From Actinoallomurus sp048498315 (GTDB lineage Bacteria > Actinomycetota > Actinomycetes > Streptosporangiales > Streptosporangiaceae), in the NCBI GenBank assembly GCA_048498315.1, contig JBEHYF010000001.1, positions 53,914 to 117,913 of the forward strand: a stretch of 64,000 bases of DNA, given 5' to 3'. Within the stretch, counting starts at the first letter, position 1. The number at the start of each line of letters is the position of its first letter. Under the pieces are notes generated by a model, which was not told the origin of the DNA, did not search any database, and worked only from the letters and a program-made list of their open reading frames with translations. Below, piece by piece: positions 8,696 to 15,917 of the stretch. Both the position numbers and the translations under genes were made by a program.

Positions 8696-9859
8696 ATGTC
8701 CCGGCTGACCGGTCGTGCGCTGCGCGGGGCGGCCGTGGCGGCCGCTCTCGTGTGCGCGTACGCCGTCGGCGTGGCCACGGGCGGCACCGCCGCCCCGGCG
8801 CGTTCCGGCGCCCCGGCCGGTCCGCCCGGCGCCGCGATCGCGAAGGCGGCCGTCGCCGCGCCTGACGGCCTGCCGCGCGGTGCGTTCGACCGCGCGGCGG
8901 CCGACACGGTGCTGCGCCGCCTCGGCGACCGCTGGGCCCGGTTCTACACGGCGTCCCAGTTCGCCGCGCTGCAGGACGGCCTGAACGGCTTCTACAGCGG
9001 CGTCGGGGTGTGGCTGGAGCAGATCGGCGCGCAGGTCCGGGTCGCGGCCGTGGAGTCGGGCTCGCCGGCCGCCCGGGCCGGCGTACGCCAGGGCGACGTG
9101 ATCTCCGGGGTCGGCGGCGCGTCCGCGCGTCCGCTGACCGCCGCGGCGGTCGCGGCGGCGCTGCGCGGCTGGCCGGCGACCTCCGTCGCCCTCGACGTGC
9201 TGCGGGGCGGCGTGCCGCTCCGCTTTTCGCTCACGCGGGCCGCGCTGCCCACCCACGACGTGACCGTCTCCAGGGCCGCGGGCGGCGTGCTGCTCATCCG
9301 CGTCGCCGCCTTCACCCGCGGCGTGGGCCGCGAGGTGCGGGCCGCGGTGACCGGACGGCCGGCGCCTCGCGGCGGAGTCCTGCTCGACCTGCGCGGCGAC
9401 CCGGGCGGCTTGCTGGACGAGGCGGTCGCGACCGCCTCGGCGTTCCTGTCCGGCGGCCTGGTGCTGACCTTCGAGCGTGCCGGGACGCCGCCCGAGCGGC
9501 TGTACGCCGGCGCCGGCGGCGACACGGCAACACCGCTGGTGGTCCTCGTCGACGGCGGCACGGCCAGCGCCGCGGAGGCCGTCGCGGGCTCATTGCGGGA
9601 TCGGGATCGCGCGGTGATCGTCGGATCGCGTACCTTCGGGAAGGGATCGGTGCAGGAGCCGCTGCGGCTGGCCGACGGATCCGCGATCGAGCTCACCGTC
9701 GGTCGATACCGGACACCGAGTGGCCGTAGCCTCGAAGGGGCCGGGATCGATCCCGACGTCGCGGTCGACGAGAACCGCCCACCCCAGGAGGCCGAGCGGC
9801 GCGCGCTCTCCGTACTGCGCGGGCTCACGGCCACCCTGCCGACGAAGGACCGAGGCTGA
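8696..9859 (+). CDS. S41-family C-terminal processing peptidase (CtpA/Prc-like)
   Basis: A serine protease of the tail-specific (CtpA) family, exported and probably membrane-anchored by its N-terminal hydrophobic segment (about residues 5-28). The order is signal/anchor, short N-terminal helix region, PDZ domain (GFYSGVGVWLEQ ... GVRQGDVISGVGG, about 100-180) and the S41 core. The nucleophile is Ser291 (DGGTASAAEA) and the base is Lys316 (TFGKGSVQ), with the family's normal 25-residue spacing. At 387 residues it is typical in length. It lies between ftsX and smpB; the smpB GTG is five bases after its stop, suggesting co-transcription. Confidence 0.93.
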   Translation: MSRLTGRALRGAAVAAALVCAYAVGVATGGTAAPARSGAPAGPPGAAIAKAAVAAPDGLPRGAFDRAAADTVLRRLGDRWARFYTASQFAALQDGLNGFYSGVGVWLEQIGAQVRVAAVESGSPAARAGVRQGDVISGVGGASARPLTAAAVAAALRGWPATSVALDVLRGGVPLRFSLTRAALPTHDVTVSRAAGGVLLIRVAAFTRGVGREVRAAVTGRPAPRGGVLLDLRGDPGGLLDEAVATASAFLSGGLVLTFERAGTPPERLYAGAGGDTATPLVVLVDGGTASAAEAVAGSLRDRDRAVIVGSRTFGKGSVQEPLRLADGSAIELTVGRYRTPSGRSLEGAGIDPDVAVDENRPPQEAERRALSVLRGLTATLPTKDRG

Positions 9860-9863
9860 GGCA

Positions 9864-10337
9864 GTGCCACGCGAACAGGGACGCAAGCTCATCGCCCAGA
9901 ACAGGCGTGCGCGTCACGACTACCAGATCGAGGACACCTATGAGGCCGGTCTGGTGCTCACTGGAACGGAGGTGAAGTCGCTGCGCGCCGGACGGGCCAA
10001 CCTGACGGACGGGTACGCTCACATCCGCGATGGAGAGGTCTGGCTCGAGGGAGTGCACATACCCGAATACGTGCTGGGGACGTGGACCAACCACGCCGCC
10101 CGGCGTCCGCGCAAGCTCCTGCTGCACCGCCGCGAGATCGGCAAGCTGATCGGCAAGACCAACGAGCCCGGCCGTACGCTCGTCCCGCTCTCCCTGTACT
10201 TCAAGGACGGGAAGGCCAAGGTGGAGATCGCGGTGGCCCGCGGTAAGCGCAGCTACGACAAGCGGCAGGCCATCGCCAAGCGGGACGCCCTCCGCGAGAT
10301 GGAGCGTGCCCGTGCCGCACGGCTGCGGAGGCGCTGA
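9864..10337 (+). CDS. smpB: SsrA (tmRNA)-binding protein SmpB
   Basis: SmpB binds the tRNA-like domain of tmRNA and delivers it to stalled ribosomes for trans-translation. The 157-residue protein contains the oligonucleotide-binding beta-barrel (NRRARHDYQIEDTYEAGLVL, then GTEVKSLRAGRANL) and the basic C-terminal tail (RGKRSYDKRQAIAKRD) that sits in the mRNA channel. The GTG start at 9864 is preferred because the protein then begins PREQGRKLIAQNRRA, the usual N-terminus. The tmRNA gene itself is encoded about 2.4 kb downstream, so both partners are in one locus. Confidence 0.96.
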   Translation: MPREQGRKLIAQNRRARHDYQIEDTYEAGLVLTGTEVKSLRAGRANLTDGYAHIRDGEVWLEGVHIPEYVLGTWTNHAARRPRKLLLHRREIGKLIGKTNEPGRTLVPLSLYFKDGKAKVEIAVARGKRSYDKRQAIAKRDALREMERARAARLRRR

Positions 10338-10339
10338 GG

Positions 10340-12178
10340 GTGGGCACACGACGCCTCCGGGCGGCGGTCGCGTTCGCGGGCGCCCTGGCGGTCACGGCGA
10401 CGAGCGCGGGGTGCTTCGCCGAGCCGTCGGCGCTGCCCACGGTCCGCGACTTCCTCGTGGCCTGGCAGTCCGGCCACTACGCCGACGCGGCCAAGCAGAC
10501 CGACGGTGACCGCAAGGCCGTCGCGGCGGCGTTGCAGGCGTTCCCCAGCCAGCTCGACCTCGCCTCGCTGCACCTGTCGCTCGGCCCCCTGCACCAGAGC
10601 GGCGATGACGCGACCTCCCAGTTCGAGGTGCGGATCGACCTCGGCGACAACGGGCCGCCCTGGGACTACGGCGGGCAGATGCACCTGCGCCGCAGGAACG
10701 GCCAGTGGAAGGTCGTCTGGAGCCCGTCGATCATCCACCCGGAGCTCGGCCCCGGGCAGCGGCTCGCGGTCGTCACGACGTCGCCGAAGCGCGCGTCGAT
10801 CCTCGACAGCCGCGGCAAGTCGCTGACCAAGCCGACGAAGGTGGAGATCTTCGGCGTGGTCCCGGGCCAGCTCGCCAACCCCGACAAGACGCTCGGCGAG
10901 CTCTCCAAGATCGTGAACCTGGACAAGGACCGCGTGATCGGCCACGTGCTGTCCGCGCCGCCGCAGGAGTTCCTGCCCCTGGTGACCCTCCAGGTGCCCG
11001 CCCAGGCCGCGCAGGCCGCGCGGCTCGCGCAGGTCGCCGGCGTGCAGTCACGGACCAGGTACGAGCCGCTGGTCCCGGCCGCCGCGGCCGACGTCGTCGG
11101 CCGGCTGGGCCCGGCGACCGCCGAGCTCCTCCAGCAGGCCGGCGCGCCGTACCAGCCCGGCGACACCATCGGCGTGTCCGGGCTGCAGGCGCTGTACCAG
11201 CGGACCCTGGCCGGCACCCCGACGGTCGACGTCGTCGCCCAGGACCCCTCCGGCGCGCACACCCAGAAGCTGTACGAGGCGCCGGGCAGGCCGAGCCAGT
11301 CCGTCCACACCACCATCAATCGCACCGTGCAGGATGCCGCCGAGCGGGCCCTCGCCCGGCTCCGCGCCCCGGCGTCCCTGGCCGCCGTCGACCAGTCGAC
11401 CGGCGAGATCCTCGCCGCGGCCGACAACAGCGCCCAGCACGGCGACGACGCCGCGCTCGACGGGCACTACCCGCCCGGCATGACCTTCAGCATCGTGACG
11501 ACGCGTGCACTGCTGCAGTACGACCACAAGCTGAGCGCGCCCGTGGCCTGCCCCTCGATCCTGAACATCGGCGGCCAGGTGTTCCACGGCACTACGCCGC
11601 ACTACAAGACGTTTCAGAGCAACTTCGCGGTGAGCTGCCCGACCGCCTTCGCCTCCCTCTACCGCAACCTCGCCTACCAGGACCTGCGGACCAGCGCGAC
11701 GCACTTCGGGATCGGCGTGCCGTGGACCCTGCCGCTGCCGTCCTTCTCCGGCTCGGTGCCCGCGCCCGCGAACGACGCCGAGCGCGCCGCCTCCATGGTC
11801 GGCCAGGGCCGGCTCCAGGTCAGCCCGATCGCCATGGCGCTCGCGGCCGCCGCGGTCGGCAGCGGCACCTGGCGGCCGCCCCGGCTGCTCAAGGACGCCA
11901 CGCCGAGCGTGCCGCCGCAGTCCCTCGACCCCACCACCGACTCGGTCACCACCCTGCAGAGCCTTATGCAACGGTCCGTGCAGCACGGCGCCGCCCGGGC
12001 GGCGAACCTGCCGGGCGCCACGGTCCGCGGCGTCGTCGCCACCGTCCCGTACGGCAACGGCAAGACCGTCTCCTGGTTCGTCGGCTACCGCGACAACGTG
12101 GCGTTCGCGGTGGCGATCGAGGGCAAGGTCTCGGCCGCGCGGGTCGCCGCGAACTTCCTGCGGGGCATACACGGCTGA
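10340..12178 (+). CDS. Degenerate penicillin-binding protein (inactive transpeptidase fold)
   Basis: A 612-residue exported protein with class-B PBP layout: lipoprotein-like signal (TSAGC near residue 24), an NTF2-like MecA-type N-domain (about 30-140), a dimerisation domain (150-290) and a transpeptidase domain (about 325-610). All three penicillin-binding motifs are altered. The SxxK nucleophile motif is PGMTFS (Met381 and Ser384 instead of Ser and Lys). SxN reads SCP (432-434). The KTG motif is replaced by V565-V566-A567 just before a preserved YGNGK...WFVGY stretch. The frame is intact and the fold signature is good, so this looks like a selected pseudo-enzyme rather than a decaying gene. 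It starts with GTG two bases after the smpB stop. Confidence 0.88.
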   Translation: MGTRRLRAAVAFAGALAVTATSAGCFAEPSALPTVRDFLVAWQSGHYADAAKQTDGDRKAVAAALQAFPSQLDLASLHLSLGPLHQSGDDATSQFEVRIDLGDNGPPWDYGGQMHLRRRNGQWKVVWSPSIIHPELGPGQRLAVVTTSPKRASILDSRGKSLTKPTKVEIFGVVPGQLANPDKTLGELSKIVNLDKDRVIGHVLSAPPQEFLPLVTLQVPAQAAQAARLAQVAGVQSRTRYEPLVPAAAADVVGRLGPATAELLQQAGAPYQPGDTIGVSGLQALYQRTLAGTPTVDVVAQDPSGAHTQKLYEAPGRPSQSVHTTINRTVQDAAERALARLRAPASLAAVDQSTGEILAAADNSAQHGDDAALDGHYPPGMTFSIVTTRALLQYDHKLSAPVACPSILNIGGQVFHGTTPHYKTFQSNFAVSCPTAFASLYRNLAYQDLRTSATHFGIGVPWTLPLPSFSGSVPAPANDAERAASMVGQGRLQVSPIAMALAAAAVGSGTWRPPRLLKDATPSVPPQSLDPTTDSVTTLQSLMQRSVQHGAARAANLPGATVRGVVATVPYGNGKTVSWFVGYRDNVAFAVAIEGKVSAARVAANFLRGIHG

Positions 12179-12279
12179 CGCGGCGAAGCGGCACGCATCC
12201 CCCGCGGAGCGCCCTATGGCCGGTGGGACCGGTCCGGGCCGGCCTACGGTGACCGCCGGGGGCGGGGTGACGGCTTTGT

Positions 12280-12480
12280 CATTTCTTGACTTGAGCGCCG
12301 CAACCATCCGGCTGGTCGGCGACGTCTTAACAGGTGACTGAGACACCGCTTGGGGGGTTGCGGACTCAGTCGCCGTGATGAGACCAGAGCCTCGTCTCGG
12401 GGGAGGCTCTGTCGTCCGGACCGGCCCGACCCTGCCGGTCACCCCCGTGGGTGTGCCTAGCCCACGCCCACGGGGGTTCT
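12280..12480 (+). ncRNA. Candidate structured, terminated RNA upstream of tmRNA
   Basis: No ORF covers this stretch, but it folds into a row of well-defined hairpins. One is GACTGAG...CTCAGTC with an inner CCGC/GCGG and a GGGGGG loop (12336-12371). The second is a 9-bp stem CAGAGCCTC...GAGGCTCTG (12385-12411). The third is a 15-bp terminator-like stem (12441-12477) followed by TTCTCATCTTT. The G6 loop could pair with the ACCCCC arm of the terminator, a possible regulatory switch. No downstream reading frame is apparent before tmRNA, so a free small RNA is more likely than a leader. I do not recognise a known family. The boundaries are guesses. Confidence 0.35.
12441..12477 (+). terminator. 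Strong intrinsic terminator between the PBP gene and ssrA
   Basis: ACCCCCGTGGGTGTG pairs with CACGCCCACGGGGGT (one G-T wobble) around a 7-base loop and is followed by a T-rich tail. It is one of the clearest Rho-independent terminators in the window. Confidence 0.75.
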
Positions 12481-12766
12481 CATCTTTCCGGGCCCTATCC
12501 CGTTCCTGTCTTCCCCGGGCACTGCCCCGCTCTTGCCGCGCGTGGTGTCCTCCCGGGCAGCCGCAGGTCCACGTCGAGGCGGTCGCGACGTCCGGCCGGG
12601 CCCGTTCGCGCCCGGCGGAGAAGCCCCGACGCGGCCTTCGCCGATGCCGGCCGGGGCCGCGCCGGATCGTCTGCGCGGCGGGAATCTCGTTGGCATCGAG
12701 CGCGTTGAAGTTGTACGGTCATCATGATGATGACGGCTGCCTCGGCGGCCGGTTGACAACTCAAGA

Positions 12767-13136
12767 GGGGGTGACCGGTTTCGACTTCGGTATGTCGAGA
12801 CAGGGGAAGCGGGCCGAGGGTTGCGGTTGTGACCTCGTAAATCCTGTGACCGCAAACCAATAAGTGCCAACGCTAAGCGCACTGAGTTCGCCCTCGCCGC
12901 CTGAGGCAGGTAGCGAACTTGTCAGCCCGGGAGCGTCTCCGGCCCGGGACCTGGCATCGCTAGGAGACTCCACCTGCCACTCCGGCCACGGGAGTGACAG
13001 GGAAACCTGACAGTGGCTGAGCCTGTCGGCGACTTGCCTGCGAGAGCGCCGGGGCTGAGAAAACGATCAGCAGGCTGCGCCCGGAGAAGCCCTGTCCCGG
13101 TACTGAAGGACGCGGGTTCGATTCCCGCCACCTCCA
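12767..13136 (+). ncRNA. ssrA: tmRNA
   Basis: Transfer-messenger RNA rescues stalled ribosomes and tags the unfinished protein for proteolysis. The 5' end GGGGGTG pairs over seven positions with CACCTCC at 13129-13135 (one G-U pair), forming the acceptor stem with discriminator A at 13136. The 5' part has the hallmark GACCGGTTTCGACTT, and the 3' part has the T-arm GCGGGTTCGATTCCCGC. The 370-base length is normal. The CCA end is not encoded (the genome reads CTC), so it must be added after transcription. The tag frame lies at 12866-12904. smpB is upstream, and a ClpP locus follows. Confidence 0.96.
12866..12904 (+). other. tmRNA tag-peptide reading frame (ANAKRTEFALAA)
   Basis: The resume codon GCC begins a 12-codon frame reading ANAKRTEFALAA and ending in TGA. 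The ALAA end is the degron recognised by ClpX/ClpP-type proteases in other bacteria. Confidence 0.93.
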
Positions 13137-13253
13137 CTCGGACCTGGGACCAGTGTGGTCGGCGACCTTTGTCGCCTCCCTGCTGGTCCTTCGTCATATT
13201 TGTCCAGGGGGCGACCCCCTGGAACCCCCGGTGTGGGGGCTGCGCCCCCACAC
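13133..13253. repeat. Intergenic GC-hairpin repeat, copy A (overlaps the tmRNA 3' end)
   Basis: Begins TCCACTCGGACCTGGGACC inside the last four bases of tmRNA and contains three nested palindromes. These are GGACCAG...CTGGTCC with inner GGCGAC/GTCGCC (13147-13189), CCAGGGGG CGA CCCCCTGG (13204-13222) and GTGTGGGGGC TGC GCCCCCACAC (13231-13253). Related copies occur at 15349 and 16430. A further GC hairpin follows near 13298-13317, and TGTTCGAGTAAG at about 13272 recurs just upstream of copies B and C. The first hairpin may also serve as the tmRNA terminator. Confidence 0.75.
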
Positions 13254-13437
13254 CCCGCTGCGCGGGGCTGGTGTTCGAGTAAGATACCACCCCCCATGTG
13301 GGGGGCTCCGCCCCCACGCCCCCCACGGGGCTGGGGTCTGAAACAGGCCGATCCCGAACACGGGGTCGGCCCTTTCCATGCCGCACGACTGACTGCGGAT
13401 GGTCGTTGTGCCAGGTTCCAGGCCTGCTCAGGGCTGA

Positions 13438-13452
13438 TCTGCTCACAGCAGC
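13438..13452 (+). promoter_or_regulatory. Candidate PopR-type operator upstream of the clpP pair
   Basis: TCTGCTCACAGCAGC matches, with two changes, the palindrome TCTGCC-N3-GGCAGA that I recall as the PopR box of Streptomyces clpP3-clpP4. It lies 41 bases before the ATG of the first clpP gene. A PopR-like regulator is encoded at the other end of the pair. Confidence 0.5.
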
Positions 13453-13493
13453 GAAACCGGCGGTTGGAGCCGCGGAGGCGGCATGGTCGTGGC

Positions 13494-14120
13494 ATGACGA
13501 ACGACGAGAGGCAGCGACTGTTCGACCACCGGCTGCGAGAACGGTTCTTCAGCCAGCGGGTACTGGTCCTCGACGGCGTGCTCGACGACGATAACGGGAC
13601 GGTGCTCGCGACACAGCTCCTGTCCCTCGCGAGCGAGGATGCCCAGAAGGACATCGCGTTGTGGATCCACTCGCCGGGCGGCTCGGTCCCGGCGATGCTG
13701 GCCATCCGCGACATGATGCGGCTCGTGCCGTGCGACGTGGCCACCCTCGCGCTGGGGCTGGCGTGCAGTGCCGGGCAGTTCCTGCTGTCCGCGGGCACAC
13801 CGGGCAAACGCTTCGCCCTACCTCACGCCCGCATCCTGATGCACCAGGGCTCGGCGGGAATCGGCGGATCGGCCGTCGAGGTGGAGGTACAGGCGGACGA
13901 CCTGCGCCACACTCGGGACACGGTGCTCGGCATCATCGCGGAGGACACCGGCCAGCCGATCGACCGGATCTTCGCTGACTCGCTGCACGACCGCTGGTTC
14001 ACCACCGAGCAGGCCCGCGAGTACGGCTTCATCGACCACATCGTCAGCGATCTGAGCCAGGTCGTGCCCGTGCGGACGCACGCGCTGGGACTCGGCTCGG
14101 CGGCGGGAGTCCGCGCGTGA
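13494..14120 (+). CDS. ClpP-family protease subunit, catalytic triad intact (ClpP3/4-like)
   Basis: A subunit of the self-compartmentalised Clp serine protease, 208 residues, cytoplasmic. The triad is present with E. coli spacing: Ser92 (LACSAGQF), His117 (ILMHQ) and Asp166 (LHDRWF). The substrate-groove glycines (HSPGGSVPAM) and the TGQPIDRI motif before the Asp are also there. It is more divergent than housekeeping ClpP1/ClpP2. The next clpP gene overlaps its stop codon by four bases (GTGA), so the two are translationally coupled and probably form a mixed 14-mer. A palindrome resembling the PopR box lies 41 bases upstream. Confidence 0.92.
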   Translation: MTNDERQRLFDHRLRERFFSQRVLVLDGVLDDDNGTVLATQLLSLASEDAQKDIALWIHSPGGSVPAMLAIRDMMRLVPCDVATLALGLACSAGQFLLSAGTPGKRFALPHARILMHQGSAGIGGSAVEVEVQADDLRHTRDTVLGIIAEDTGQPIDRIFADSLHDRWFTTEQAREYGFIDHIVSDLSQVVPVRTHALGLGSAAGVRA

Positions 14121-14707
14121 GCACCTACACCATCCCCAACGTCATCACGCGGGTCGCGGGCGGCGAACGGATCATGGACGTCTACTCGCACCTGCTGGCA
14201 GAGCGGATCGTCTACCTCGGCACCGCGATCGACTCCGGCGTGGCGAACGCGTTGATCGCCCAGTTGCTGTACCTGGAGGCGGACAACCCGGAGCAGGAGA
14301 TCAACCTGTACATCAACTCCGAGGGCGGCGACCCGTCAGCGATGCTCGCGCTGTACGACACCATGCGCTACATCAAGGCGCCGGTGGCGACGACGTGCGT
14401 CGGCCAAGCGGTCGCGGCCGGCGCGGTGCTGCTCGCTGCGGGCGAGGCTGGACGCCGCTCCGTGCTGCCCCATACCCGGGTCGTACTCCATCAGCCCGCA
14501 GCGCAGGGCCGTGGCGCCATCCCGGACCTCATTCTCCAGGCGGACGAGGTGATACGGGTGCGCACGCAGCTGGAGGAGATCCTCTCGAAGCACACCGGTC
14601 ACGATGTCGCGGAGTTGCGGCACGACACCGACCGGGACCGCGTGTTCGACGCGGCGAGCGCCGTCAGCTACGGGCTAGCGGACCACGTCATCGACCACCG
14701 AACCTGA
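14117..14707 (+). CDS. ClpP-family subunit lacking the catalytic serine
   Basis: A 196-residue ClpP-fold protein coupled to the gene before it. The motif that should be GQAASMGA reads GQAVAAGA, so the nucleophile is Ala100. His125 (LHQP) and Asp174 (DTDRDRVF) are retained at the right spacing, as are the axial and groove motifs (INSEGGDPSAM, SKHTGHDVAEL). It therefore probably assembles with the active partner as a structural or regulatory ring, in the way ClpR subunits do in plastids and cyanobacteria. The frame is clean with no sign of decay. Pairing with a PopR-like regulator suggests a ClpP3-ClpP4-type locus. Confidence 0.92.
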   Translation: MSTYTIPNVITRVAGGERIMDVYSHLLAERIVYLGTAIDSGVANALIAQLLYLEADNPEQEINLYINSEGGDPSAMLALYDTMRYIKAPVATTCVGQAVAAGAVLLAAGEAGRRSVLPHTRVVLHQPAAQGRGAIPDLILQADEVIRVRTQLEEILSKHTGHDVAELRHDTDRDRVFDAASAVSYGLADHVIDHRT

Positions 14708-14716
14708 CCACCGGTG

Positions 14717-15064
14717 TCATGCGGCCATGAGCACGGGTCCCGCGGGACCGCGCCCGACCGTGGGACTCGTGCTGCGGCGCCGCCGGACATCGCCCGCGAT
14801 GCCGGCGAGCAGGCTGGCCAGGTCGATGCCGAGTGCACCGGTGACCGCGGCGATCATCTCGCTCGACGGCTCCTTGCGGCCGCGTTCCATCTCGGACAGG
14901 TACTGGGGAGAGATGCCGGCCCGCTCCGCGATGTCGACGAGGCGCTCACCCTGCTCCTCCCTGGCCGCGCGCAGGCTTCGGCCGAGCACCTCGCGCCACA
15001 GCGGCTCCGGCTCACGATCCGATGCGGGGGTGCGGTTTCGCTGGAACTGGACAATGTCCGCCAT
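14717..15064 (-). CDS. PopR/ClgR-like XRE-family activator with a C-terminal Ala-Ala degron
   Basis: A 115-residue DNA-binding protein. The central helix-turn-helix (LRAAREEQGERLVDIAERAG, then SPQYLSEMERGRKEPSSEMI) is characteristic of ClgR/PopR regulators of clp genes. In Streptomyces, PopR activates clpP3-clpP4 and is itself degraded by ClpP1/P2 through two terminal alanines (family knowledge). This protein also ends in -LMAA. It is convergent with the clpP pair, with nine bases between stops. The ATG at 15064 is chosen because MADIVQFQRNR looks like a natural N-terminus; upstream in-frame codons lack a ribosome site. Confidence 0.85.
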   Translation of the reverse strand: MADIVQFQRNRTPASDREPEPLWREVLGRSLRAAREEQGERLVDIAERAGISPQYLSEMERGRKEPSSEMIAAVTGALGIDLASLLAGIAGDVRRRRSTSPTVGRGPAGPVLMAA

Positions 15065-15348
15065 GTGGTAATCCTGGCACCGGTCCGGCGATCGAGGGCA
15101 GTGCTTCCGCTCCAGGCGCAACACCGGCGGCCCTGAGCCCGCAGGGCATCGTCAGCGCCGGTCGTCGACATGCCAGACCCCGACGCCGCCCCCACTGAAG
15201 CCAACGTCCTGCCATGCCGCAGACCGCGCGCTCGGTCCAGCCGTCCGTTCGGGCCGGCTGTCACCGACTCTCCTCGGCGGATCGCCCATGGAGACCTGAG
15301 AGCAACGCCGCGAGCTCGTCATTTGTGTTCGAGTAAGCGGTGGTTAGG
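15065..15348. other. Intergenic region upstream of the PopR-like gene
   Basis: No gene recognised. It should contain the promoter of the PopR-like gene. TGTTCGAGTAAGCGGT at about 15325 marks the left edge of the repeat that continues as copy B. Confidence 0.4.
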
Positions 15349-15472
15349 TCCACTCGGACCTGGGACCAGTGTGGTCGGCGACCTCGTCGCCTTCCCGCTG
15401 GTCCTTCGTCATGTTCGCCCAGGGGGCGACCCCCTGGAACCCCCGCCGTGGGGCTGCGCCCCTACGCTCCTT
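15349..15472. repeat. Intergenic GC-hairpin repeat, copy B
   Basis: Shares TCCACTCGGACCTGGGACC and the following hairpin (GGACCAG...CTGGTCC, GGCGAC...GTCGCC) with copy A, then CCAGGGGG CGA CCCCCTGG. The third hairpin is shorter (GTGGGGCTGCGCCCCTAC). It is preceded by TGTTCGAGTAAG. Confidence 0.75.
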
Positions 15473-15557
15473 TGGCCGGGGTGGTGCTTGAGCAGGTGCT
15501 GTCAGATCCACGGCCGGCCTGGGGCCAGCGTGATCTGGGCGTGATGTGGTTGGGGCT

Positions 15558-15585
15558 GTGCCCACGAGGGTGTTCTCGTGGGCAC
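15558..15585 (-). terminator. Perfect hairpin behind the RNHCP gene
   Basis: GTGCCCACGAG and CTCGTGGGCAC form an 11-bp perfect stem with a 6-base loop, eleven bases beyond the minus-strand stop codon. It lacks a clear T-run. Confidence 0.6.
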
Positions 15586-15596
15586 CGACCATAGTG

Positions 15597-15917
15597 CTAT
15601 CCGGCTTTGGACATCAGCGCGATGATCGCGTCGATGTCGTCGCCTTGCACTGGGTCGTCGGCGACCCGGTTGGGTCGGACGAAGCCGCAGACGACGCACC
15701 GGTGGACCAGCACGAGTCCCTTGCCGCCGCGGTGGTCGACACGCTCGGGGCGCATCATTCCGCGGCAGGCCGAGGCCCGGTCGCCGGGAGCGATGTCGAC
15801 GTGCTTGGAGTACAGGCATACCGGGCAATGGTTGCGGTAGCTCCCGTTGCTTAGCGGTGCGACGCTCGCGCCGCAGTTCTCGCACGTGAAGCCCTGGTTT
15901 TGGGCGGACCTGCTGAT
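15597..15917 (-). CDS. RNHCP-domain zinc-ribbon protein with apparent ATC start
   Basis: A 106-residue protein with the family signature YRNHCPVCLYSKHVD. It carries paired cysteine knuckles (TCENC ... NHCPVC ... CR ... HRCVVCG), so probably two zinc ribbons, and the conserved PGDRASACRG stretch. The frame is open back to a TGA at 15966 but holds no ATG, GTG or TTG before residue 50. The position where family members start (M-S-R-...) is ATC-AGC-AGG here. It is preceded by GGAGG with a 7-base gap, ideal for initiation. The ATC at 15917 is therefore the likely start, unless the base is a mutation or sequencing error. The function of the family is unknown. Confidence 0.75.
   Translation of the reverse strand: MSRSAQNQGFTCENCGASVAPLSNGSYRNHCPVCLYSKHVDIAPGDRASACRGMMRPERVDHRGGKGLVLVHRCVVCGFVRPNRVADDPVQGDDIDAIIALMSKAG

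Noticed and set aside
7652..9256. Long minus-strand frame opposite ftsX and the S41 gene
   Set aside because: Shadow of real genes with no recognisable protein features.
13104..13136. tRNA-like T-arm and acceptor sequence that could suggest a tRNA gene
   Set aside because: It is the 3' half of tmRNA; no D-arm or anticodon arm precedes it.
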